Of a stretch of 64,000 nucleotides of DNA, positions 16,851 through 25,531 are shown in pieces. The position numbers and the translations under genes were made by a program. The stretch is from the NCBI GenBank assembly GCA_016196225.1, contig JACPXZ010000035.1, positions 1-64,000 of the forward strand, read 5' to 3'. Position 1 is the stretch's first letter, and each line of letters starts with the position of its first letter. The notes under the pieces were generated by a model. The model saw only the letters and a program-made list of their open reading frames with translations. It was not told the origin of the DNA and did not search any database. This DNA is from Candidatus Peregrinibacteria bacterium (GTDB taxonomy: Bacteria; Patescibacteriota; Gracilibacteria; Peribacterales; Peribacteraceae).

Positions 16851-19220
16851 TTACTCCTCCTGTAAAAATTCCGGGAGCAGTAGTGGAGGTTTAAGCCCTG
16901 GTATCTTTTCTATTAATTCGAGATCCTCAAGCGCGATCTTCCCGACATACAGCCGCCGGAGATCTCCTTGTCTCTGTACAAAATCATCGATAGCCCGCCA
17001 TCCGCGGAAATACACGATCCCTTTGGTAAATGCACCCGGTTGAGAGGTGTCTGCCATACCTCGTTTGAGACCAATAGCCGTTGTCAATGATTTCGATTGG
17101 TCATACCCCAATTCTTCTTCCAAATATTTTCGGGTATCCGCAAAGGAATGACTGATCGCGTATGCTGTTGCAAGAACCATTTTGGCAGCGGTGTATCGCT
17201 TTTCATGATCCGGAGGCAGCACACGGTTCTGATTGAAAATGGCCAACCCTTCCTGCGTATCAAGATAATTGGCGCACCCCCGTCGTAAGAGATCGAACGG
17301 TTGGTGTTCCCCGTTTTCTGCCGTAAGGACATGCGTTTCGACTTCGTGAGCAATAAGTGATGCGACGTGATCATGTGAAAATACTGCCCCACGGCGAATA
17401 TAGATGTATTTTCGTCCCACGGTACAGTCCGCGACCAACGATGCGCGTACCGACACCTGCCAGTCATGCAGTCCGTATCTCTCCAGTACATCATAAAATA
17501 ACGGAACCGTATCATCGGCATACAAAAGCTCTGCAGTCTGCGGAGGTAACCGACAGGATGTTCGTGCCGCGAGAAATCCCCTCGCATATGCGATGAGAGC
17601 GGGACTCGGCGCGCCAAAGAGAGCCTGCGAACATTCCATCAAGCGCGCGGGATCTCCACGCGATAAAATTAAATGAAGACGCATGAGGAGTTCCCGCCGT
17701 TTCTTCTCAAGGAGAATCCCTAATGGAGATTCGTCCGGTGCAAGATTGTGCAAGCGTTCTTCCAGTTCATCCATATCATCCGGACCGGCACGGTACAGAA
17801 AAGAAGGATTGTATTTTGGGTCTTGTTCTATCCGGGAACGCTCCTCCCGAAGATTGAGCGGTTTTAAGTATTTAAGAATAAGAATCTTACGATCGATTTG
17901 CGAGAGCACCCGATCAACGGCACGAAGATTGTCACGGACCGTCGAATGGATGAGTGTGTGAAATACCTTTTTTGTGGGATCAATGAGAAACCCCGTAAGA
18001 TCCCGCCGCCCGACTGCCGCACGCGCAGAGGCGGATTGTACATCCCCTTCGTGCACGACGGTTTGAATTTTGCGACCACCCAAAATAAACTTTACTTTAT
18101 ATCCTTCGTCGCTCGTTTCGCCGCTCTCCACCGCCTTTTCTCGCTTGAGTTGCTTTATGAGCGATGAAGTAAATATGCTCCATTCCGCATCGGGCGTAAT
18201 GAGGCATGGCACATCGATCGTCGATCCGTCTCCGGCAATTTGCAACACTTCGCGCGGACCTAAAATGGGCCGATCTTCTTTTTCCTCCATACGCCCAATA
18301 CGTTCTCCGAAGAGTTCTTGCGCGAGACGAACCCCCTTCTCCGGCGAACTGACATGCACCCCCTCAACGCGCTCCAGTCGCGTGCGAAGCGGCGTAAGAT
18401 TCGCCACCTGTACCATCAATCCCGCACGCGCATTCACCTCAAGGAGCATCGGACCGCCGTGCGCATCAATCGTGATATCCACGGCAAGATAACCGATATT
18501 CGTGATGTACTGGATGTTGGAACACACATGCAAAATCTCCTCCCAAAAAGGAATTTTAACACCCGATGGATCGCCTCCATGAGGCAGACATTCGATGAGA
18601 TGATGATACTGCGCAGCATGGGTCGTCACTCCTTTGGCAATATCGACACCGATCCCGATTCCACCCAGATGTACATTGGCTTTCCCCTCGCTCTCGCGTG
18701 TCGGGATCCGCACCATCGCCATCACCGGCACAAGATTAAAGACAACGACACGAATGTCAGGGAGTCCCGCAGGACGAAAGGGAGCAAAACACTCGTGACT
18801 CACAAGGATCTGTTCAAAAAATGCCGTGTCGCGACGGCCCCCAAGAGAAAACTTTCCGTCAATAATATCTTCGATATGATGACGCAGATCCATGTCACTC
18901 ATGGGGGTTTTTCCCTGAATAAGGAGTTGATCGTCTTTCCGTCCTTTAAAGACAATAATCCCCTCTCCACCAAACCCCTGATTGGGCTTGAGTACGCATG
19001 CATCCGGAAGAGTCGAAAATGCAAATTCATGCAACTGTTCACGTGACTCGATCCGCGCATAAATCTTTGCGGTGGGAACTCCCCGCGCGGCAAGGAAAGC
19101 CTTGGTCTTTAATTTGTCATCCGCAAGAGCAATGGCCTTCTTGGGATTAAAGGGTTTGATATAGAGAAGATTTCTCGCATTTAAACCAAGGACACCATGA
19201 TGTTTAAAAAATGGCCACAT
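16851..19220 (-). CDS. ATP-grasp ligase fused to a RimB-like domain and a QEGLA (DUF1704/MATCAP-like) metallopeptidase
   Basis: A 789-residue three-domain protein. Residues 1-300 are a RimK-related ATP-grasp ligase (glycine loop KPNQGFGGEGI at 78-88; metal-binding MLLEVNARAG at 258-267), like the 'alpha-L-glutamate ligase-related' group. Residues 320-415 resemble the retropepsin-like RimK partner family PF05618 (VKFILGG, then AVGRRDLTGFLIDP), but the usual catalytic DTG site reads PDAEW and is probably dead. Residues 430-785 are a DUF1704 zinc carboxypeptidase: HEVETH at 625-630 and QEGLA at 656-660, the family of eukaryotic tubulin tyrosine/glutamate carboxypeptidase MATCAP. Its ATG directly follows the stop of the 7TM gene. 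Inference: adds and removes amino acids on a peptide or protein target. Confidence 0.85.
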   Translation of the reverse strand: MWPFFKHHGVLGLNARNLLYIKPFNPKKAIALADDKLKTKAFLAARGVPTAKIYARIESREQLHEFAFSTLPDACVLKPNQGFGGEGIIVFKGRKDDQLLIQGKTPMSDMDLRHHIEDIIDGKFSLGGRRDTAFFEQILVSHECFAPFRPAGLPDIRVVVFNLVPVMAMVRIPTRESEGKANVHLGGIGIGVDIAKGVTTHAAQYHHLIECLPHGGDPSGVKIPFWEEILHVCSNIQYITNIGYLAVDITIDAHGGPMLLEVNARAGLMVQVANLTPLRTRLERVEGVHVSSPEKGVRLAQELFGERIGRMEEKEDRPILGPREVLQIAGDGSTIDVPCLITPDAEWSIFTSSLIKQLKREKAVESGETSDEGYKVKFILGGRKIQTVVHEGDVQSASARAAVGRRDLTGFLIDPTKKVFHTLIHSTVRDNLRAVDRVLSQIDRKILILKYLKPLNLREERSRIEQDPKYNPSFLYRAGPDDMDELEERLHNLAPDESPLGILLEKKRRELLMRLHLILSRGDPARLMECSQALFGAPSPALIAYARGFLAARTSCRLPPQTAELLYADDTVPLFYDVLERYGLHDWQVSVRASLVADCTVGRKYIYIRRGAVFSHDHVASLIAHEVETHVLTAENGEHQPFDLLRRGCANYLDTQEGLAIFNQNRVLPPDHEKRYTAAKMVLATAYAISHSFADTRKYLEEELGYDQSKSLTTAIGLKRGMADTSQPGAFTKGIVYFRGWRAIDDFVQRQGDLRRLYVGKIALEDLELIEKIPGLKPPLLLPEFLQEE

Positions 19221-20753
19221 TTATTCTTCCTGTAGATGCTTAAATACTTCGCGGAACCGGAAGTACTCAACAAGCCGCAATCCCGTCCACTGACCCAAGA
19301 ATATATTCACAACAAAAGTAAGAAGGATGAGTTCGGGATACCCAAGGATCAACGATTGGAACGCCGACCACTGTACGATCCATACGCAGAGAAGCGCGGC
19401 AAGAATGGTTTCGCCGATGCCCACGACGGCAGACCACCAGCCTTCCTCTGTTTTGAGATTGAGAAAACTTTCCGCAAGTGTAGACATAATAAGAAGAATA
19501 AAAATGGCATCTCGGGGGAGAGTTACCCCAAGTACCGCACCCAGAGCAAGAAGGAGGAGAAGCGTCACGCTGACCACACTCAAAATAATCGCGACCTTCG
19601 GGATGTAGAGCAACCTCCACCGGCGCATGAAAGACCGTGTCGCATACCCCGTAACAATAATGAGGAGAAGAAACACCATTCCGATCAACGGACCAAGAGC
19701 AAGAAAACTCAATGCGACAATGGACGGCGTATACAAGCCAAACGTTGTGATCCCGATGACCTGCTTGAGGAAAGTAAGAATCATCGCAATCACCGGGAGC
19801 ATGAGAAGAAAAATAATGGTTTGTGATGAAACTCCATGTGTCAGCATAACATTGACCAGCGATGTTAAGAGATTCCATGGTCTAAGTCGCACCGTGGACT
19901 CATCAATGACCAATGTATCAATGTCGCGTGCCTCGATATCCTGCAAAAATCCGGTCACATTGGGGGCAAGGAGAAGCGGATTGAGCGCCTCTTTTCGGGT
20001 AACAATGATCTGCCGAGGTTTGAGCACCGAGAATGGCCCACGAGAGGTTCGTGCAAGAGTTTGCAAACCACGATTGGTAATCAGAACAATGGATTGCTTG
20101 GCCAGCGCTCCTTGCAGTTCCTGATTCCCTTTCACCGTTCGCATCACGGCCTGCAAGCCTGCAATACCGTCGGTCCAAAGCACCAGCACTTCCGCACCAA
20201 CCAGTGCATCACCCTGCTCGGATAATTGGGTGACAATCGCTTCTTCTTGTCCCAATGGCGCAGAAACCGGCAATTGCAATACCCGGAGAAATACTCCCGC
20301 CTCCTGAGCGCTTCGTTGATGGAGACCCAGTTTTTCCGCAGGAACGGAGGCATCGGCAATGAGAACAATTTTACGATTATAGGCGATCACCGCATGAATC
20401 GCCTCCGATGTGTACTCCTCTCCCTCACGAATAAGAGTCATACGAAGACGAAAAATCAGGACACCGGCCTTCTCAGGCGTATATACCGCTTCCACGGTCC
20501 GGCTGATCGGTGTGCGGTCCTGCCCCACGTACCACCGGTACTCGGTGTTCTCTCCTTCGATTCGACTCGCCGACGCATCGAGCACCAGCGTTCGGCCAAC
20601 GGCAATATCTGTCGGGCCAGTGACGACGGCTTTTAAGGGGCCACTCGAATCATCAGTGCTGGACACGCCTTCAGGAATCCCCGGAATACTCTGTGCAAGT
20701 GCTGTACTGGTCCAAAAAAAACAAAGGAGAATTGCTTTTAGCATCCGTATCAT
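19221..20753 (-). CDS. PKD-domain protein with 7TM 'inactive transglutaminase'-type membrane module
   Basis: From the ATG at 20753 the protein has a signal peptide (MLKAILLCFFWTSTALAQS), a PKD/Ig-like domain (VLDASAS, YRWYVG), an extracytoplasmic alpha/beta domain (IVLIADAS, VLVLWTDG) and a C-terminal block of about seven helices. That block carries ITTFGLYTPSIVALSFLALG, typical of the 7TM_transglut family. In relatives this membrane module joins an inactive transglutaminase domain and is encoded beside an ATP-grasp ligase and a RimB-like protease. Here the transglutaminase part is not recognisable, and a PKD plus Rossmann-like region takes its place. It starts one base after the hpf stop. 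Confidence 0.8.
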   Translation of the reverse strand: MIRMLKAILLCFFWTSTALAQSIPGIPEGVSSTDDSSGPLKAVVTGPTDIAVGRTLVLDASASRIEGENTEYRWYVGQDRTPISRTVEAVYTPEKAGVLIFRLRMTLIREGEEYTSEAIHAVIAYNRKIVLIADASVPAEKLGLHQRSAQEAGVFLRVLQLPVSAPLGQEEAIVTQLSEQGDALVGAEVLVLWTDGIAGLQAVMRTVKGNQELQGALAKQSIVLITNRGLQTLARTSRGPFSVLKPRQIIVTRKEALNPLLLAPNVTGFLQDIEARDIDTLVIDESTVRLRPWNLLTSLVNVMLTHGVSSQTIIFLLMLPVIAMILTFLKQVIGITTFGLYTPSIVALSFLALGPLIGMVFLLLIIVTGYATRSFMRRWRLLYIPKVAIILSVVSVTLLLLLALGAVLGVTLPRDAIFILLIMSTLAESFLNLKTEEGWWSAVVGIGETILAALLCVWIVQWSAFQSLILGYPELILLTFVVNIFLGQWTGLRLVEYFRFREVFKHLQEE

Positions 20754-20754
20754 T

Positions 20755-21072
20755 CTAGCGTAATCCTTTATGCTTTTCCTTATATTTCTCCAATTGCGGT
20801 TCGAGCTTCTCAATACACCGATCCACCGCCTCTATGACTGTATTCTGGCGTGATTCGGCGCAGAGGAAGGTATGAGGAAGGGAAATCGTCATGAGCATCT
20901 TGATGCTGTCTTTCTTTTTTACCGTATCGCGATGTTCTGCCTCAATGCGGATCCATGAGTCCTCACTTTTAATCCTCTTGCAGAGAGTGGCCAACTTGCT
21001 GATCTTTCGCATGAGGATAGTCCGTTCACGGTCAGTGTAGGTAAGGCCTTTTTCGAAATGTTGGATATTCAT
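20755..21072 (-). CDS. hpf: Ribosome hibernation promoting factor-like (HPF/RaiA)
   Basis: A 105-residue protein matching short HPF: MNIQHFEKGLTYTDRERTILMRKISKL at the N-terminus, a central strand with MLMTISLP, and the C-terminal AVDRCIEKLEPQLEKYKEKHK pattern. HPF binds the 30S decoding region and silences ribosomes under stress. It is the first gene of a three-gene minus-strand unit with the 7TM and ATP-grasp genes, so the latter may be expressed under slow growth. Confidence 0.75.
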   Translation of the reverse strand: MNIQHFEKGLTYTDRERTILMRKISKLATLCKRIKSEDSWIRIEAEHRDTVKKKDSIKMLMTISLPHTFLCAESRQNTVIEAVDRCIEKLEPQLEKYKEKHKGLR

Positions 21073-21079
21073 ACGTGAA

Positions 21080-21108
21080 TTGTATCAAAAAGCGTTTTCT
21101 GCTACAAT
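21080..21108 (+). promoter_or_regulatory. Candidate sigma-70 promoter for the 21139-25232 gene pair
   Basis: TTGTAT, a 17-base spacer and TACAAT lie 30 bases before the ATG at 21139, diverging from hpf. This gives a leader of about 24 bases. Confidence 0.5.
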
Positions 21109-21138
21109 AATAGAGAACATACATCCCTTTATCGTCCT

Positions 21139-22230
21139 ATGCCTACCCCTCCGGAATCGGCTCCGACTACGCCGTCCTTGACCCCCCAGGAGCAACTGGA
21201 GAGCTTGCGAACGGAAGTTCAAAATGCCCGTAATGCTCCACCGATCACGCCCGATCGAAGAGCGGCCATGCAGCACAGCCTTAATACTCTCCGGACGGAT
21301 GCATCGCTTGATCAAACAGAACTTGAACGATTGGACCAGGAAATACAATCACTCCCAAATCCGCCCCCCGCACCCGAACCCTCTATCGAAGAAGCACTCA
21401 CCGCCGCCGGTATGCCTCTCGATACGACTCAACGGGAACAAATACGGCAGGCAACGGGGATGTTCGAAAAACTGAAAAAGGGAATATTCCTATTGATCGG
21501 GAGGATTCCATTTTTACGAAAATGGGCCCAGACACAACTTAAAGAAATGGGTATGGAAGAATACGCGAATGAGCTCCGGAGTCCCGAGGAGAAGAAAAAG
21601 GCAGAAGATGAGAAGAGAAAAACGGAAGAGGATCAACGGAAACAAGAAGCCGATAGACGAAGACAATTACCGGAAAATATCGAAAACCTCGACGCACAGC
21701 GAAAGAAAGCATACGCATTTGCTCTTGTAAAAGCATTCAATGATGCCGCTGGTTCGGAAATCGTACCTATCGCACAAAATGAAAATGAGCATAACCTCGA
21801 CTATGCACGACGTATCGGTACTGCTCTTGCCGAAGCACTCAAGACAGAACAGTTTCAAGATTCACTGGCATTAGAACTGGACCCCCATCTAGAGGCAACA
21901 GACACAACATCCTCGGGTGCATTGGGTGCGATATTTTCAGTTGGCATAGCCGATTATAACATTCATGATCAACCGGCCGCAGCAGGAGTGAAGGAATTTG
22001 GCCATAACCTAAAAAATGATCCTAAAAAGGCTTTTGACGACTTCATGAAGATTGATAGCAGCCTCCTCGATAAAAAATCGGGAGACGCCGTAGATAAAAT
22101 TCAAGCCTCATTACTTGCGGCTGAGAGAATGATGTCAAGAGATCTTCGGCAGAGTCCTCCATCATCCACAAATCAACAACCAAATAGACCAGCTGCTCCC
22201 CCCACACCACCCACTCCTCCAGTCACATGA
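21139..22230 (+). CDS. Unknown helical protein with proline-rich ends
   Basis: A 363-residue protein I cannot assign. The first about 90 residues are proline-rich and helical; a short hydrophobic helix (GIFLLIGRIPFL) lies near 115-126; then follows a highly charged coiled-coil region (KKKAEDEKRKTEEDQRKQEA) and a globular C-terminal half. It ends in a low-complexity Pro/Ser/Asn tail. It overlaps the next gene by four bases (ATGA). Both proteins contain similar PTP/PPP segments and may form one complex. Probably lineage-specific. Confidence 0.8.
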   Translation: MPTPPESAPTTPSLTPQEQLESLRTEVQNARNAPPITPDRRAAMQHSLNTLRTDASLDQTELERLDQEIQSLPNPPPAPEPSIEEALTAAGMPLDTTQREQIRQATGMFEKLKKGIFLLIGRIPFLRKWAQTQLKEMGMEEYANELRSPEEKKKAEDEKRKTEEDQRKQEADRRRQLPENIENLDAQRKKAYAFALVKAFNDAAGSEIVPIAQNENEHNLDYARRIGTALAEALKTEQFQDSLALELDPHLEATDTTSSGALGAIFSVGIADYNIHDQPAAAGVKEFGHNLKNDPKKAFDDFMKIDSSLLDKKSGDAVDKIQASLLAAERMMSRDLRQSPPSSTNQQPNRPAAPPTPPTPPVT

Positions 22231-25200
22231 TCCCTCCCGCTCCCGCACCGGTGGAATCGCTCTACCAAAGAGCACCGAGTCTTACACCGGAAGTACTACG
22301 AGAAGAAATTCAGCGTCTCACAGCCGATCAACTCGATCAGCTCGTCCTCGAAATGGACAAGGCACGAAATATTCCCGGTATCTTTCGTAATGCTCTTGTT
22401 CGCAATGCCATCGACGAACGCATTGCCCTTGCTGACGCCACACGCGAACAGTGGAAAGAGCTCCAACGCCTCATTGAGACTGGACTCCAACCCGTCCCCC
22501 TCACTCCCCCTCCCGTCCCTCTCCCTTTTCGTTCCGCCCCGCCCTCCTTCCCCCCACCACAATTCGCACCGCCCTCAAGCCGGAGGATTACCGGTGAAAC
22601 CGGACTAAAGGAATGGACTGGAGATCATAAAGGAATGATTGTCGCCACTGCGGGACTGGCAATCCTCGGATTCTTTGCGATCCGCTACTGGGCGCAAAAG
22701 CGGGCGGAGCGGGCAACGGAAGCACAGGAAGAAGCAGCCGCCATTGCAGAAGGACGAGAACCGCCAAAACCAAAAAGCTGGTTGTGGAAGCTCCTCATCC
22801 CCAGTATCGCTGTCGGTGGAGGCGCAATCGCAATCGAAGCATATAAAAATCGAAAAAAGATCGCCGAGAAGGCAAAGGAAGCAAAACAAAAAGTGGATGC
22901 ATCCGCCGAAGCACAGGAAGGGATTGAGAACGCGCGATATGGTCTTGTCAGCACCGGCCTCCTCCTCCTCGATCGCGATCTCATGCCGGAGTCCACACGT
23001 ATCTCAGATGCGCAGCGCCGCCATATCCTCACCGGATTCCTCGAGGATCAGCGGGTACAGAATGTTCCGGTGAGCCAGGTCTTGAGTATTGATAGTGAAA
23101 GTGATGTAGCCAACGTATTTGGAGATGTCATCGCCAACCGCCCGGCGGATGACCGGCGCGTCCTCTTTTTCCTCGCGCAGTCTTGCAAAAAGCATCAGGA
23201 ATACGTCACCGACAAAGCCCGTCGACTGGGACTCTCGGATGAAGAGATCATGCAAATGCCCTTGATCGAATACGTTGACCAGCTTGCCGAGGTCTCATCC
23301 ACATTCGGACAACTCACCGACGATATCGCCACCAAACTTGCCAACAAAGATATCGATATCGGCAATATCGACTGGAAAAACATCTTCAGCGGCCCGCAAT
23401 TTATTCATAATCTCAAGACCGATCGGGTCTTTATGCGACGGATCATCGAGCATTACCCGGAGCTCCAGACCAAAGAAAACGACTTCATGTTGTTTTGCGC
23501 CGCAAATGGAAGTAAGACCATGCACAATCTCCCCGAGCAACTGCGACAAAATATCCCCGACGAAAAAAAACAGGAATGGCAGATGTTCCAGGGGATCCTC
23601 GAGAGGATGCACCAATACATACAAGATCAAACCGAATATCTTATGCAATACACGCATGGAGAAGAACGCTTCGCCGGTCCTCTCAAAAACTATTTGCAAA
23701 ATTATCTTACGGTACTCGATACCGTCCAGCTCTACTACTACATGCAACAGATGGTGGGCCGGGATGGGAACTTCCTCGCACTCAAAGAGAGCCCGCATTT
23801 CACGTCATTCCTCCTCCAAACCAAAATCATCAGTATGGTCAAAAAGGCGGACGTAGGTCAAGGGAAACGGATGTTCGTCAACCTCGCGGCACGCGGTACC
23901 GGGGCGGCCCTCGGGGCGGCAACCAATATCGAGCTCCCCGAAAAGGCCAAAGAGCTCCTTCAAAGTGCGGCCGGAACCATCACGGACGCCGCACACAAAA
24001 TGCTTACCGAAGCCGTTGATAAAGTAAAAATCATGTATCAGGAAACCGTGCGAACCGCGCCCGTAGCAGCCGGAACGGCATCGGCTGTCGGTTTCTATCT
24101 CCTCCAAACAAAATTAAAAAACGTCATCGATTCCTACGATGCCAAGTGGATTGCGCGATCAGAGCCGGCCAAAATAGCACGACGATTCGGTATATCCCTA
24201 GAGGGCGCGGACAGAATACAGAGAACGGTACCCGGTCGCCTCATCGGAAAAACCGGGTTACAAAACTACACATCGCCGGGATACGAGACAAACATCATGC
24301 ACGGGATACTCAAAGACATTGAGAAGGAACAGGACATCGCGAATGTGCTCCTTACAAAGGGGGGCATCGGCAAACACTTTGACGACCTCCAATCACAACT
24401 GCGCACGCATGGCGGTACGTTGGAGGGTCAACTCAAAGGCGCCACCAACCGCGCGCAGACAAAGCAGATTATGAGGACATTCAATGCGACAAACCAAAAG
24501 ATCATCGATGATACACTCGACAAAATTGCTCCGCAGATTTCTCAAAAAGGCGCGACGACATTTGCTGAACTTGCGGAACACGAACCCCGTCTCGCCGAAG
24601 CAATCGGGCGCGGATTGAAGCAAAAAAATTTCGTTACCGCGTTCGGTCATAAGGTCAATATCTTTAAAAGAAATATCGGAACAGCCATGGAAGGAACACG
24701 ATCCCGAACAAAAATGTTCGCTCCGCTCCTTGTGCTCCGGGCACTGACCTCGGAAGAAAAAATCCCTCTCGCCAACCTTGCCGGTTCCACCGCCATTCAA
24801 CTCACTCCTATTGCCGGTACCCTCTATGATCTCGATGCACTCATTGCCGGACGAGATCGCATCACCGGAGAAGAAATCTCCCGGTGGCAATCCGCAGGAT
24901 TCGTTGCCATCGGTGCCGCAACCGATACCATCACCGTCCTTGGTGCGATCTTCGGATTCGGAGCGGGTGGAGGTATCGGAGTTGTCGCTCGCACCGCGGC
25001 TTTTGGAACCCGCGCCGGAGTCAAAGCGGTCAAGGCGACAAAAACCGCCGTCAAGGCATCGGAGGCCATGGCCAAAGCCACCCGCGTCGCCTTAAAGGCG
25101 GAAAAAATCGCGACAGTTGCCCGATTTGCCCGCGTTGGAGGATACACATTCACGATTGGAAATATCAGTTATGGTTTGTTCTCATCTGACGGACAAACAC

Positions 25201-25232
25201 CACCGGAGGACTCGGAGAATGTCATCGCATAA
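22227..25232 (+). CDS. Very large membrane-associated protein of unknown function
   Basis: A 1001-residue protein with no recognisable enzyme motif. A helical N-terminus and a proline-rich stretch (about 88-118) precede two hydrophobic helices near 136-152 and 188-205, separated by an Ala/Glu-rich charged loop. The long middle part is mostly helical. The C-terminus has hydrophobic, glycine-rich helices (VLGAIFGFGAGGGIGVV) followed by Ala/Lys-rich amphipathic repeats (VKAVKATKTAVKASEAMAKA). Such an end recalls pre-toxin or colicin-type membrane regions, but no toxin domain follows. Coupled to the upstream gene by ATGA. Confidence 0.85.
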   Translation: MIPPAPAPVESLYQRAPSLTPEVLREEIQRLTADQLDQLVLEMDKARNIPGIFRNALVRNAIDERIALADATREQWKELQRLIETGLQPVPLTPPPVPLPFRSAPPSFPPPQFAPPSSRRITGETGLKEWTGDHKGMIVATAGLAILGFFAIRYWAQKRAERATEAQEEAAAIAEGREPPKPKSWLWKLLIPSIAVGGGAIAIEAYKNRKKIAEKAKEAKQKVDASAEAQEGIENARYGLVSTGLLLLDRDLMPESTRISDAQRRHILTGFLEDQRVQNVPVSQVLSIDSESDVANVFGDVIANRPADDRRVLFFLAQSCKKHQEYVTDKARRLGLSDEEIMQMPLIEYVDQLAEVSSTFGQLTDDIATKLANKDIDIGNIDWKNIFSGPQFIHNLKTDRVFMRRIIEHYPELQTKENDFMLFCAANGSKTMHNLPEQLRQNIPDEKKQEWQMFQGILERMHQYIQDQTEYLMQYTHGEERFAGPLKNYLQNYLTVLDTVQLYYYMQQMVGRDGNFLALKESPHFTSFLLQTKIISMVKKADVGQGKRMFVNLAARGTGAALGAATNIELPEKAKELLQSAAGTITDAAHKMLTEAVDKVKIMYQETVRTAPVAAGTASAVGFYLLQTKLKNVIDSYDAKWIARSEPAKIARRFGISLEGADRIQRTVPGRLIGKTGLQNYTSPGYETNIMHGILKDIEKEQDIANVLLTKGGIGKHFDDLQSQLRTHGGTLEGQLKGATNRAQTKQIMRTFNATNQKIIDDTLDKIAPQISQKGATTFAELAEHEPRLAEAIGRGLKQKNFVTAFGHKVNIFKRNIGTAMEGTRSRTKMFAPLLVLRALTSEEKIPLANLAGSTAIQLTPIAGTLYDLDALIAGRDRITGEEISRWQSAGFVAIGAATDTITVLGAIFGFGAGGGIGVVARTAAFGTRAGVKAVKATKTAVKASEAMAKATRVALKAEKIATVARFARVGGYTFTIGNISYGLFSSDGQTPPEDSENVIA

Positions 25233-25270
25233 ATAAAAAGGGGCAGTCACGATAGTATCCGTGACTGCCC
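25231..25270 (-). terminator. Intrinsic terminator on the minus strand
   Basis: GGGCAGTCAC and GTGACTGCCC form a perfect ten-base-pair stem with a ten-base loop. On the minus strand the stem is followed by CTTTTTATTT; on the plus strand no T-tract follows. It therefore ends a minus-strand transcript from the 25.3-25.5 kb region, where the ORF track shows no credible gene. Confidence 0.75.
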
Positions 25271-25294
25271 GCAGTAATCTTCCCCGGGTCCGTG

Positions 25295-25387
25295 TTACAC
25301 GAGCCACTCGTACAGTTTTCCGACGATGGCTCCCACAGCCCATAACGTGACTGCCAACAGCCCCATCCCCAAAAGGACACCTTCCAC
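25295..25387 (-). CDS. Small hydrophobic protein of 30 residues, missed by the ORF track
   Basis: From a GTG at 25387 the minus strand encodes about 30 residues: one membrane helix (GVLLGMGLLAVTLWAVGAIV) and a short GKLYEWLV tail, then TAA. A full AGGAGG (25395-25400) stands seven bases before the GTG, in a window where such sites are rare, and a strong terminator follows 24 bases after the stop. The frame stays open upstream to about 25457, so a longer form is possible. An upstream ORF in another frame starts MLACPKCSAVGG and meets this frame at a run of seven Ts; with six Ts the two would be one protein with a zinc-ribbon-like CPKC and the membrane helix. Confidence 0.55.
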   Translation of the reverse strand: MEGVLLGMGLLAVTLWAVGAIVGKLYEWLV

Positions 25388-25531
25388 GGCAATTCCTCCT
25401 AAAAAAAGGAACGGATGCGTCCGCAATGCCACCAACGGCACTGCACTTTGGACAAGCTAACATACTATAAAATAAAAGTCAATGGTATGACATCCCATAA
25501 ACAAATCGGGGTCTTCCTGTACGATGTCAAT

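Noticed and set aside
22296-24890. Many long ORFs opposite the 1001-residue gene
   Set aside because: They are low-complexity shadows without start context, motifs or conservation signs.
25415-25480. Minus-strand sigma-70 promoter for the 30-residue gene
   Set aside because: TTGACT and TATAGT are both present but only eight bases apart; no well-spaced pair could be found.
25415-25531. N-terminal extension of proS in the track
   Set aside because: It adds a basic, non-family segment that lies over the minus-strand small gene; the ATG at 25532 gives the standard ProRS start.
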